Below, piece after piece: positions 49,085-56,812 of a DNA stretch of 63,910 nt. This stretch comes from a virus. Where the stretch lies: the IMG/VR virus record IMGVR_UViG_3300038548_000456, positions 1 through 63,910 of that record; one strand, 5' to 3'. The notes under the pieces are model-generated. The model ran no database searches and was not told where the DNA came from. It worked only from the letters and a program-made list of their open reading frames with translations. Position 1 is the stretch's first letter; each line of letters begins with the position of its first letter. Both the position numbers and the translations under genes were made by a program.

Positions 49085-50048
49085 TATGCCGCTCCTTTTT
49101 CTTGAAGTGTTTTTTCTTGACGAACTTAACATCTAACCCGCGGATTTCAGCTTCGCAGATTTGTTTGTATTGACATCCCTGACAATTAAACTTACTCATA
49201 CTCTTTGGAGCAATTCCCTTCATATGCTTAATCATCACTGCGGTAGTTCGAAGATCCTCCACTACTTGAGCGATTTGCTTCTGACTGGGAGTAGGTAAGA
49301 ATACTCTCTCAAAGAACATGTGATCTTTCTTCCCCAGCATCTCTAGATATTTCTTGTAGGGTTTTGGATCCAGTTTGAGACGTTTGATTTCTCCTTCATA
49401 CGTGTCTCGATCACATCGAAGACTTGCTTTTTGTGAGAGTTCTCCGCTTTTCAGAGTAGCAGGCATTGTAGGGGGTGCAGTACGAACATAATCCCAGCAG
49501 ATACCATCCACAGGTTGATCAGGTCTCCATCGATTCCATGCCCAGATGTAGTAGATCATTTGTAGTTCGTGAAAACGAGCTTCAGCATCGGGGATACTCT
49601 TCATGAATTTATGATCCATGATCCATCGTCGCTTATGAAGGTCAATCGCAATCTTATCAATGTAACCAACGAAGCGAAGATCATCTGATAGATCAGTGGC
49701 TACAAATATTTCGCTTTCCTCATAGGTGAGATCGTCGTTTTTGTACTTCTTGACATAGGCAAGAAACAATCGTTCACACTCGGCAATGATATCCCCATGC
49801 TCTTCTTTCTCTTCCTCGAAGAATTTCTTGTACTCTTCAGCATATTTCTCCAGAGCATCCCAGGCGTCTTCTTTGAAGTTCTTCAGTTTCTTAGTCATGA
49901 CGTGGTTATGAAGCATCTCATGCAAGATCTTCCCTCTAAGCATGGGAACTATAGGTCTCTTGCGTTCGAGTCTTTCTCGATAGCGAAGATCATGTGCCTT
50001 CATGCATTTGCGAAAAAGGTTGATCTCAGATTGGCTCGTTGACGGCAT
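49077..50048 (-). CDS. Cas4/RecB-like PD-(D/E)xK exonuclease
   Basis: 323 aa from the ATG at 50048 (AGGAG 8 nt upstream). G-Y-I-D-K-I-A-I-D and W-I-M-D-H-K-F-M supply the D..D-x-K core, with E-L-Q-M-I-Y-Y motif after. One N-terminal Cys plus C-terminal C-Q-G-C-x5-C suggest an iron-sulphur cluster as in Cas4/AddB. Processes DNA ends for recombination with the Sak4-like ATPase. Confidence 0.8.
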   Translation of the reverse strand: MPSTSQSEINLFRKCMKAHDLRYRERLERKRPIVPMLRGKILHEMLHNHVMTKKLKNFKEDAWDALEKYAEEYKKFFEEEKEEHGDIIAECERLFLAYVKKYKNDDLTYEESEIFVATDLSDDLRFVGYIDKIAIDLHKRRWIMDHKFMKSIPDAEARFHELQMIYYIWAWNRWRPDQPVDGICWDYVRTAPPTMPATLKSGELSQKASLRCDRDTYEGEIKRLKLDPKPYKKYLEMLGKKDHMFFERVFLPTPSQKQIAQVVEDLRTTAVMIKHMKGIAPKSMSKFNCQGCQYKQICEAEIRGLDVKFVKKKHFKKKERHSG

Positions 50049-50105
50049 TGATTTTTCTCCTAGGCTCTGCATTCTAAGATGATTGTGCCACTACTGTAAA
50101 TAGCT

Positions 50106-52604
50106 TTATTCACTAAAAGCCTTTCCTCTGCCCCAGGGGCCGACTTCAAGTTCTCCTTCCATAGGTAGACCTAAGTCGATGTTGAAGGTCTTCATTAGTT
50201 TTGGTTCTCGCATGATTTGAAGAACTTGAGGTAAGACTTCTGATTTAGACTCTGTTCTCACGATTCCGAGTATAGCGTCGTGATGCTCTCCAACCAGGCG
50301 GAACTTGGTTCGATCTACCGTCTCGTGAACCTCGACCATAACCACAGCCTTGTAATCCCCGATGAAACCCTGAATGGGCGCATTGATAGCTTGCCTCTCG
50401 GCTTCCATCCTCACCATCCGGTCTCTCGCTTCGATCCCAGGTAATCTCCGAAGACGTCCGAAAGGATTCCGTACATATCCATTCAGTTTAGCAAGTTTCT
50501 TCTGTCTCGAATGCCACGTTCGCAGACCACTGTACAAACTGAAGTAACTCTCCCGAGCTTGATGTGCCTCGTCAAAGGTTGCATGCCACCCGTATTTCAC
50601 CTTTGCAGTTTCCATAAATTTCTTTTCGTACATTCCAAAAAGGAATCCGAAGTTGATAGCCTTTGCTTTCTTCCTACCCTCTTTCCATCCCGACCATATC
50701 TCAATACAGAAATCTGGCCCCATATCTAAAAGCATTTCTGCATCTTCGGTTAAAGTTCTCCCTTCGTTGGGGAATCCATGGCAGATTTTTGCTGCGGTTT
50801 CTCGGAGTTGCTTGACGTATTCGCCCAGACCTGCGGATGTGAGAGTATGAAGAAGAGTTCGCCAATGGACGTCAATACCTTCGGTAAAGCACCTTCTGAG
50901 TTCGAGATCTCCAGAGGCAGCTGCTGCAGCACGGAGTTCAGCTTGAGAAAGGTCTCCTTGGACAAACTCCCAACCGTCGGGAGCTGTAACGAGATTTCTA
51001 ATTTTACCGTCTCTTGGAATTGAGTGTATTCTACTTGAATACCTCCCTGTGACAGTTCCATGGATTTTGTATGACACATAAAGTTTATCTCCCACCATAA
51101 ATGTCTTGAAGCCATTGATATAGGTGCTGATGAATTTTGTTCGTTCCCTATATTGGACTAACAGGTCAACAACTTCATGCGTTCCCATTAGATCCAGTAT
51201 AGCGGTCTCAGAGGTGCTAGGATTCTTCTTCTTAGTCCATTCCGTACATTTCAATCCAAGGTCCTCGTACAGAACTACAGCAACCTGAGCAGGTGAGTTC
51301 CAATTGACCTTTCGACCCGCTAATTTGTTCAATCGCTTCTCGAATTGAACCTTCTCTGACAATAGCTCTAGTCCTATATCTTCCATCGTTTCAAGATCGA
51401 GAGTGAGTCCCTCCATCTCTATGTCTTCCATTGCACGAGCAGCGGGCATGATTAGCTTGTAGAACAGTCTGCGAAGTGTGAATGACTGTCGAAATTTTTT
51501 CTGGAAAATCTTAACGAGTTTTAACGTATAGGTACAATCTTCTCCGCAATATTTGAAGTTGATCATTGGAGTCTTCGACTTACCTTGCTTCATGCCTAAA
51601 GGAATGTCATACTCAGGAACATCTAAGAAGTCTCGACAGTTGGATGTTAAGTCATTATCGGTATTTTCATTGAGAGTGTGTGAGGCGAGCATTCCATCAA
51701 AGTGTAATTTGAAACTGGCGCCACACATATTCCTGAGCCAAAGATTATCAAACTTGCCATTCCAAGCGTAGCCTTTCTTCTTAGTCTCGTGTTGGATTCT
51801 GACCAGAAGTTGAACAAGTAGAGCTAAGGCATTTCCTCTTCTCCAAGGGCCGATTCCAAACTCTGCAAAGTCGGGATGCATAAAGCCAGGTATAATCCAA
51901 GTTCTTTTTGGGAGAGCAATACCAACGGCAGTGATGTACCCGTCCCTGGAGTGGGAGAACAAACCTGACGTTTCCAAGTCAAAAGCGAACTCAGGTGCTG
52001 CTGTGAATTCGCGGATAAACTCGTGCCAATTTCCTCGTCTAACGATGTTCCACTTGAAGGATTGGTCTTGTTCTTCTCCGCGAAGTTTCTTAGCAAGTCT
52101 TTTAATGTCATGTTGAAATCCGGGCAGTTTGGATGGGTCACGCATTGTGTATGCTGGATGATATGTAGGCATCCCGATGAAATTGCATTTATCATTTTCT
52201 ATGAACTCCCCATGGAATTGATTGATTTTGGCCCTCCCTCTGAACAACGCTTTGGTTGGTGGAACGCCGATGGTCATAACAAATTTTGGGTCAAGTTTTT
52301 CGATCTCTTTGTCAAGATATGGACGACAAGCTCTCACTTCCTCTGGAGTAGGGGGTCGCTTATCAGGGGTTTGACATTTGACTAAGTTAGTAATGTAGAC
52401 GTCATCAGTCAAATCATTCTTAGCCAGCTCTCGCATCAGTATCTTGCGAGGTTCACCGGCAGTTGGTACTCCTCGCTTCAATGGCAAAGGACTATCAGAG
52501 ATGATCATCACACTAGCATTTTTCGGTCCTACTCCTTTAGCACAGACATAATCTGTGCCTTCATGGAGGGGACAGGCCGTACAGTTTTTATTAAAGCTTT
52601 TCAA
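50106..52604 (-). CDS. polA: Fused uracil-DNA glycosylase-like domain and family A DNA polymerase
   Basis: 832 aa. Residues 1-180 resemble family 4 UDG: Cys 8, 11, 77 and 93 for a 4Fe-4S cluster, T-N-L-V-K-C and P-T-Y-H-P-A-Y, but the usual G-E-A-P-G loop is changed to S-D-S-P-L. The 3'-5' exonuclease has D209/E211, W-N-G-K-F-D-N at 281-287 and E-D-C-T-Y at 355-359. Polymerase motifs: A D-L-S-Q-A-E-L-R 551-558, B K-A-I-N-F-G-F-L-F-G 648-657 (Phe652 corresponds to E. coli Phe762), C H-H-D-A-I-L 774-779. Replicates the phage genome; the glycosylase domain may survey template uracil or be altered for binding only. Confidence 0.9.
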   Translation of the reverse strand: MKSFNKNCTACPLHEGTDYVCAKGVGPKNASVMIISDSPLPLKRGVPTAGEPRKILMRELAKNDLTDDVYITNLVKCQTPDKRPPTPEEVRACRPYLDKEIEKLDPKFVMTIGVPPTKALFRGRAKINQFHGEFIENDKCNFIGMPTYHPAYTMRDPSKLPGFQHDIKRLAKKLRGEEQDQSFKWNIVRRGNWHEFIREFTAAPEFAFDLETSGLFSHSRDGYITAVGIALPKRTWIIPGFMHPDFAEFGIGPWRRGNALALLVQLLVRIQHETKKKGYAWNGKFDNLWLRNMCGASFKLHFDGMLASHTLNENTDNDLTSNCRDFLDVPEYDIPLGMKQGKSKTPMINFKYCGEDCTYTLKLVKIFQKKFRQSFTLRRLFYKLIMPAARAMEDIEMEGLTLDLETMEDIGLELLSEKVQFEKRLNKLAGRKVNWNSPAQVAVVLYEDLGLKCTEWTKKKNPSTSETAILDLMGTHEVVDLLVQYRERTKFISTYINGFKTFMVGDKLYVSYKIHGTVTGRYSSRIHSIPRDGKIRNLVTAPDGWEFVQGDLSQAELRAAAAASGDLELRRCFTEGIDVHWRTLLHTLTSAGLGEYVKQLRETAAKICHGFPNEGRTLTEDAEMLLDMGPDFCIEIWSGWKEGRKKAKAINFGFLFGMYEKKFMETAKVKYGWHATFDEAHQARESYFSLYSGLRTWHSRQKKLAKLNGYVRNPFGRLRRLPGIEARDRMVRMEAERQAINAPIQGFIGDYKAVVMVEVHETVDRTKFRLVGEHHDAILGIVRTESKSEVLPQVLQIMREPKLMKTFNIDLGLPMEGELEVGPWGRGKAFSE

Positions 52605-53017
52605 TACTGTTCTACTCCAACCCGGGCTGAAAGTAAAAGGTTAATGGGTTCGGGATCTCGATATTGTTCCCAGTAGATGAGGCGAATTATCCCAGCGTTG
52701 ATGATGAGTTTAGCACACTCGTTGCAAGGACTGTGAGTACAATACAGAGTTGATCCTTCAGTTGTGATTCCCTTGCGAGCAGCGAAGGCTATAGTATTGG
52801 CCTCAGCGTGCACGGTTTCTGTACAAGGGTGGGCCTCGTTACATTTCTCTGGGGTACAGTGAGACATTCCTGATGGAGCACCATTGTATCCCATTGAAAT
52901 AATGCGTCCCTCAGTAGCAAGAATTGCTCCTACCTGAGTGCGAAGACAGGTTGAGCGTTTAGCTATGAGTTGTGCGATGTTTCCGAGTAACTCGTCTCGG
53001 CTGAATCTTGTTAACAT
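52601..53017 (-). CDS. dCMP deaminase
   Basis: 138 aa from the ATG at 53017 (AAGGA 8 nt upstream). H-A-E-A-N-T at about residue 72 and P-C-N-E-C give the zinc-binding H-A-E / P-C-x2-C of deoxycytidylate deaminases. Zinc structural Cys/His in the N-terminal insert are also present. Converts dCMP to dUMP, the substrate for dTMP synthesis. Overlaps the polymerase gene by 4 nt. Confidence 0.88.
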   Translation of the reverse strand: MLTRFSRDELLGNIAQLIAKRSTCLRTQVGAILATEGRIISMGYNGAPSGMSHCTPEKCNEAHPCTETVHAEANTIAFAARKGITTEGSTLYCTHSPCNECAKLIINAGIIRLIYWEQYRDPEPINLLLSARVGVEQY

Positions 53018-53261
53018 TTCCAATCCTTATTGCTTTCCGTTTCATCAAAGCTCTGAAGGCTTTCTTCAAAGATGGGTGTCTAACTCCGTGATCTCCTCGG
53101 AGCATAAACTGATAGAACTCATTCTTGGATCCATTTTGCATGTGTACTCGATTGCGAAGATCAGGGTATTGATCGCAGACCCATTCTTCACATGACCAGG
53201 TTCCTCCACAAGAATAAACTACTCGTGTCCAGGTAAGCTCCTTAACTCTGTAGTGTTTCAT
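52959..53261 (-). CDS. Small hypothetical protein, 3' end overlapping dCMP deaminase
   Basis: 100 aa starting in an ATGA overlap with the HNH gene; the last 59 nt overlap the deaminase gene. Basic, with C-G-G-T-W-S-C near the N-terminus. The long overlap is suspicious, but the start is well coupled. Function unknown. Confidence 0.5.
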   Translation of the reverse strand: MKHYRVKELTWTRVVYSCGGTWSCEEWVCDQYPDLRNRVHMQNGSKNEFYQFMLRGDHGVRHPSLKKAFRALMKRKAIRIGNVNKIQPRRVTRKHRTTHS

Positions 53262-53614
53262 ACTCCTACGCGGTTTCCATGCTTGTAGTTCCAGTGGTTC
53301 TTTCCGCTCATATCTTTGTTCGGTCCAGCCTGATTCCAGTGTCCTTTTTCTACTGCCTCTTTTGTATTCTCACTAGGCGTACCCACTCTGAGATGAGCTG
53401 GATTGATACAGGAAGGATTGTCGCAGGAATGAAGAACCCATAACCCCTTAGGAATTTCTCCTTTGAAGATCTCATACGACCAGCGATGTGCAAAGTCTCT
53501 ACGACCTAGGTATTGAAACTGAGTATACCGTCCTCGAATAGGTCTTCCTGACCGAAAGGCTCGAAGATACCAACATCGCTGGGTCTTATAGATCCTGTCA
53601 GTGAATTCTTTCAC
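53258..53614 (-). CDS. HNH homing endonuclease
   Basis: 118 aa. C-W-Y-L-R-A-F at the N-terminus, H-R-W-S-Y-E-I, then [16 protein letters not shown], the zinc-HNH core, and an N-T-K-E-A-V tail. Inserted between the TS-fold gene and the dCMP deaminase gene, within the nucleotide operon. Confidence 0.85.
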   Translation of the reverse strand: MKEFTDRIYKTQRCWYLRAFRSGRPIRGRYTQFQYLGRRDFAHRWSYEIFKGEIPKGLWVLHSCDNPSCINPAHLRVGTPSENTKEAVEKGHWNQAGPNKDMSGKNHWNYKHGNRVGV

Positions 53615-54441
53615 AGCTGCTCAAAGTCCCCTTGAAAGATGTGCATGGAGGCGCAGTGAAACACGAAGATTCCCGGGTGAACTTTGGGCCAAAGAAGAGT
53701 TGATTTCTTCTGGCGAGGATGTGCACCCTCTTCGATAGATCGAAGTTTATCCAACATCCAAAGCTGCAACCGCAGAGACAAGTAGAGATCATCGCGGAAA
53801 TGTCGAGTGTAATCACAGGACCTAATATAATATGTCATGTGAAGGTAACCGTGTCGCATCATGAAATGATACCCCAGTGTGCATGGTACTCGTTCTCCAT
53901 GAACTACGCCTGTATCCTCAGGAAACCATACTGGCAAGTAAGCCTGTCTGGTCTCAGGGTGGTCATGTAGATGATTGGCTACATCGAGTAGATCACCATA
54001 CCTGTAGCGAATTCCCTTTTTCACCAATTTTAGGGGGTTTACATCTCCGCTTGCAGTGTGTACTATGTTAGCAAGTTGTGGCCAATAACGTTCCATGTAG
54101 GTATGAGAGAATTGTTTACCTTCAGTTCTAAACTTATCTGCTGAGTTGGCATAAGGCCAGTTAGCCCACTGCACCCCTGGATTGAGAGGAACTCCCCAGA
54201 CTCGTTCTTCAAAGTGATCGTCTGCCCAGGGGAGGTTGGGTTCAATGTCAGTGTGATACTCATGATAGTCCTCGTTATTAATAGCTACCTCAAAGGAAGT
54301 ATTGAACACTTCTCTCATCTCATGTCCTGGCTGAGCAGCTATATCCAAACTCTGCCATCGTTCGTTCTTAAGAGGATAGGATAGTTCTAATATGCTGTGT
54401 TCAACCTTATCAATAGCTAACTGAAAAGTGGGGTATATCAT
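53611..54441 (-). CDS. Thymidylate-synthase-fold protein with Asp at the Asn177 position (dCMP-type)
   Basis: 276 aa. TS signatures in order: G-V-Q-W-A-N-W (89-95), [16 protein letters not shown] (about 161-176), V-P-C with Cys187 as nucleophile, then I-R-S-C-D (R207, S208, D210) exactly 20 residues after the Cys, as in E. coli TS (C146 and R166). R+11, which is Asn177 in TS and selects uracil, is Asp218 here. dCMP hydroxymethylases have Asp at this place. C-terminal M-H-I-F-Q resembles TS H-I-Y. So the likely reaction is C5 addition of a one-carbon group to dCMP using methylene-tetrahydrofolate. Starts in an ATGA overlap with its paralogue. Confidence 0.8.
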   Translation of the reverse strand: MIYPTFQLAIDKVEHSILELSYPLKNERWQSLDIAAQPGHEMREVFNTSFEVAINNEDYHEYHTDIEPNLPWADDHFEERVWGVPLNPGVQWANWPYANSADKFRTEGKQFSHTYMERYWPQLANIVHTASGDVNPLKLVKKGIRYRYGDLLDVANHLHDHPETRQAYLPVWFPEDTGVVHGERVPCTLGYHFMMRHGYLHMTYYIRSCDYTRHFRDDLYLSLRLQLWMLDKLRSIEEGAHPRQKKSTLLWPKVHPGIFVFHCASMHIFQGDFEQL

Positions 54442-55214
54442 CGCTTACTCCGAGGAATGTAGTCTGCTTTGTTCTTGTGGATTTTAGGTAGAGGCTTACC
54501 GTACTCTTTATGTTTTTCTTCGAGGTAATCTCTGATCATTCGCATATCGAGATTTTTCCAGGCGAATTGGTGTTGTTGATTCTCTGGGCTATAGGGAAAA
54601 TGTTGATTTTTTGCGCGAGCTGACCTAAGAACAAACCTTGTTCCGCCAGCGAAGAGTCTTTCATCATGCTCGAAAAGATAGTCGAAGAAGTTGATAGGAT
54701 CCCAATGAGGGAGAAGAGTCGGGAAGAATACTCCCGAAAGGTAGGCATTGGCAAATCGAAATCGAAAGATGCTGGGATCAAGATCAAGTTCGTCGCAGAG
54801 ATACCGGAGAAAGACAAGGTCCGCACCGAATTTCTTGATGCACTCAGTTGACCGATATTGAACTTCAACCGATTCATGATCCTTCGCCCAGGAGATGATG
54901 AGGGTTTGCATACAATGACCCATAGACCGACTGTCTGCCTTGTTGGCGCCACGGAGTGACATGGCAACCGAAGTAAACGATTGCCCTGCACGTCTATCGA
55001 GAAGTGTTCGTACTCTTTCCAGTTCGTCAAGGTTAAGATAATTTCTTGTGAGTTGTTTGAATTTGTTTTGTCCATATCCTAAATCTCCGTAAGTTAAGTC
55101 AGGCAACTCGTTAGTAGTCCAAGTCAGATCCTGAAAGATTTTCCGAACTCCTGAGTACATCAAGGCAGGATGAGCAATGCACTCTTTGATGAATCCTTCT
55201 GGCCAGGAACTCAT
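54438..55214 (-). CDS. Second, divergent thymidylate-synthase-fold protein
   Basis: 258 aa. S-M-G-H-C (Cys101), then Y-R-S-T-E (R121, S122, E124) again exactly 20 residues after the Cys, and K-K-F-G-A-D with Asp132 at R+11. The C-terminal half holds F-R-F-A-N-A-Y-L, the place of TS H-x-Y. The N-terminal TS Arg and folate motifs are poor. It may be a second catalytic subunit, a regulator or a dimer partner of the 53611 protein. Overlaps by 4 nt on both sides. Confidence 0.7.
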   Translation of the reverse strand: MSSWPEGFIKECIAHPALMYSGVRKIFQDLTWTTNELPDLTYGDLGYGQNKFKQLTRNYLNLDELERVRTLLDRRAGQSFTSVAMSLRGANKADSRSMGHCMQTLIISWAKDHESVEVQYRSTECIKKFGADLVFLRYLCDELDLDPSIFRFRFANAYLSGVFFPTLLPHWDPINFFDYLFEHDERLFAGGTRFVLRSARAKNQHFPYSPENQQHQFAWKNLDMRMIRDYLEEKHKEYGKPLPKIHKNKADYIPRSKR

Positions 55215-55528
55215 TTCAGCACCTCTGAATCTACAATAGCCTTAATGGTGTTCATGGTGCGGTCATCACTCATTATTCTCGCAATGCTCTCCCCCGTATG
55301 TGATGAGCTAATCACTGATGCCCCGATATAGGTATCAACGTAATAACCGACTGTGTCATCCACCTGCCTTACAAGCTGTGCGGCGAGGGCGTCAAGCATT
55401 GGTTGGGATAGTCCCGGTAGGATTTCCTTCCATGCACTAAAATAAACATAGGTGTTGAAGGTGTCACTACCGATCTTCCATCCATTAGCCAGCTTAGCAC
55501 CTTCACGTATGTAGTCTTGATCGTTCAT
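55211..55528 (-). CDS. Hypothetical protein in the nucleotide operon
   Basis: 105 aa, 4-nt overlaps on both sides. Helical, with no recognisable catalytic motif. The operon suggests a role linked to nucleotide modification. Confidence 0.65.
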   Translation of the reverse strand: MNDQDYIREGAKLANGWKIGSDTFNTYVYFSAWKEILPGLSQPMLDALAAQLVRQVDDTVGYYVDTYIGASVISSSHTGESIARIMSDDRTMNTIKAIVDSEVLK

Positions 55529-55947
55529 CCAGTTCTTCCATGTCGATCCATTACTGCCAGATGGTCTGGTCCTATCCAGCCGGGAGGTTTGATAAGATCA
55601 TATTTCATACCTGGACGTTTTGATCTGTTTCCTCGCTGCTTCATCATATTAGCTCGATGAACTTCATCCCAATGATATTTCCAACGAAGTCCCATCAAAG
55701 TTGCTGATCCCTTTACTATTACTGCAATATCAATCAAGGCATCTATCTGCTCTAAGAAATCTTTGTTCTCAATTGCCTCAGCTAATTCTTCTACCTCTTC
55801 TCGAAGGAATATCATTCGTTCTTGCATTACTTCTCGAGCAAGAGTGGATTTTAATTGGACGGGTAGATTGAACTTTGTGTACATCTCAGCCATGTCTACT
55901 GTCTCTGGATCCTTGAAATAATTCTCGAATCTTGTTCGATCTGTCAT
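55525..55947 (-). CDS. MazG-like nucleotide pyrophosphohydrolase (2)
   Basis: 140 aa. L-R-E-E-V-E-E-L-A-E-A-I and D-F-L-E-Q-I-D-A-L-I-D-I-A-V-I give the E-E-x2-E and E-x2-D pattern of all-alpha NTP pyrophosphatases. P-G-M-K-Y-D near the C-terminus is common in phage forms. Likely cleaves a dNTP. Together with the 44578 gene this phage has two such proteins. Confidence 0.78.
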   Translation of the reverse strand: MTDRTRFENYFKDPETVDMAEMYTKFNLPVQLKSTLAREVMQERMIFLREEVEELAEAIENKDFLEQIDALIDIAVIVKGSATLMGLRWKYHWDEVHRANMMKQRGNRSKRPGMKYDLIKPPGWIGPDHLAVMDRHGRTG

Positions 55948-56456
55948 CTGCTTTTTCCTATGAAAGTTTTAATCGAGTCCATGATTAGTTGAGGAGGACC
56001 TGTGTAGTCGTATCGTTTAATATACACTCCCTCTTTTTCAAGCTGACCCATTAGAGTGTCGTATGCTTGGACTATTCTGCGGTGATTAAGAACAACGCCT
56101 TCCATTTGCACTTCTTTCCTAATCCCAGCTGCTAGAGCTGAATAGTTGGGACGGCAGTGGATGATCATTGCTGACTTAAACATGAAAGCCAATTGCTCGA
56201 GATCCAATCCGTGCATACACTTGCCACGGATGATGAGTCCGTAAATGGATTCTGAGATGACGGGATTTCTGTCACAGATGACGGGGATGTGAGGTGGGAG
56301 GCTGGCTAACAAGCCGATGACATCTGCTAATTGTCCTACATGATGAGGGGGACCATTTGACCTTAAGAATAGAGAGTACTGCTGAAGATCCTTCCGGATC
56401 CGGTTGGCCAAAGACGTCTTGCCTGACCCATCACTCCCTTCTAAAATAATTAACAT
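55944..56456 (-). CDS. P-loop deoxynucleoside monophosphate kinase-like protein
   Basis: 170 aa from the ATG at 56456 (GAGG 5 nt upstream); a TTG at 56495 opens the same frame without an SD. Walker A G-S-D-G-S-G-K-T at residues 7-14, C-D-R-N-P-V-I-S-E as the DR-type substrate-binding segment, and H-C-R-P. Thymidylate-kinase family. In T4 a comparable kinase phosphorylates hydroxymethyl-dCMP, so it may serve the TS-fold enzymes downstream. Confidence 0.75.
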   Translation of the reverse strand: MLIILEGSDGSGKTSLANRIRKDLQQYSLFLRSNGPPHHVGQLADVIGLLASLPPHIPVICDRNPVISESIYGLIIRGKCMHGLDLEQLAFMFKSAMIIHCRPNYSALAAGIRKEVQMEGVVLNHRRIVQAYDTLMGQLEKEGVYIKRYDYTGPPQLIMDSIKTFIGKSR

Positions 56457-56545
56457 AAAAACCTCGGTGAAAAAAGTAGTATACTCTTTGCGCAATATCG
56501 TATAAATTGCGACAGTTCGTCAATTATAAAACAGAGGAATTGAAA
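56457..56545. promoter_or_regulatory. Divergent control region between kinase and HTH genes
   Basis: 89 bp between divergent operons. TATAAA at 56502-56507 (+), TATAAT on the minus strand at 56529-56524 within TCTGTTTTATAAT, also found near 44565, and TTGACG on the minus strand. The gene order predicts outward promoters; the boxes are too irregular to assign firmly. Confidence 0.5.
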
Positions 56546-56812
56546 TTGAAACAAGAAAACTCACCTGTGCCTTCCTGTACAGATCAGTATAATATTCTCC
56601 CGGAAAAAGAATTCCCTTTCACTACCATCCGAGAGGCAGCAACAAGACTGAAGGTGAGAGAACAACGAATTAGTAGAATGCTCCGTATCCTGAAAATTCC
56701 CATACATAAGATTGGCACTCTGGTTCTCATTGATGAACCCGCTGTTGATCGAATGCGAAGGGCCATAAAAACTAATGAGGTGAAGCGCGGAAGAAAACCC
56801 CATGCCGCGTAA
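56546..56812 (+). CDS. HTH DNA-binding protein, TTG start
   Basis: 88 aa from the TTG at 56546, 7 nt after GAGGA; a TTG at 56507 in the same frame has no SD. T-T-I-R-E-A-A-T-R-L-K-V-R-E-Q-R-I-S-R-M-L is an excisionase/MerR-type winged HTH. Sits before the primase gene, overlapping it by 11 nt, and is probably its regulator or an origin-binding protein. Confidence 0.7.
   Translation: MKQENSPVPSCTDQYNILPEKEFPFTTIREAATRLKVREQRISRMLRILKIPIHKIGTLVLIDEPAVDRMRRAIKTNEVKRGRKPHAA

Noticed and set aside
54063-54263. Leftward 66-aa ORF within the TS-fold gene
   Set aside because: Alternative frame of a gene with clear family motifs; no SD.
54536-55075. 179-aa leftward ORF within the second TS-fold gene
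   Set aside because: Out-of-frame shadow; the paralogue frame has conserved TS residues and coupled overlaps.
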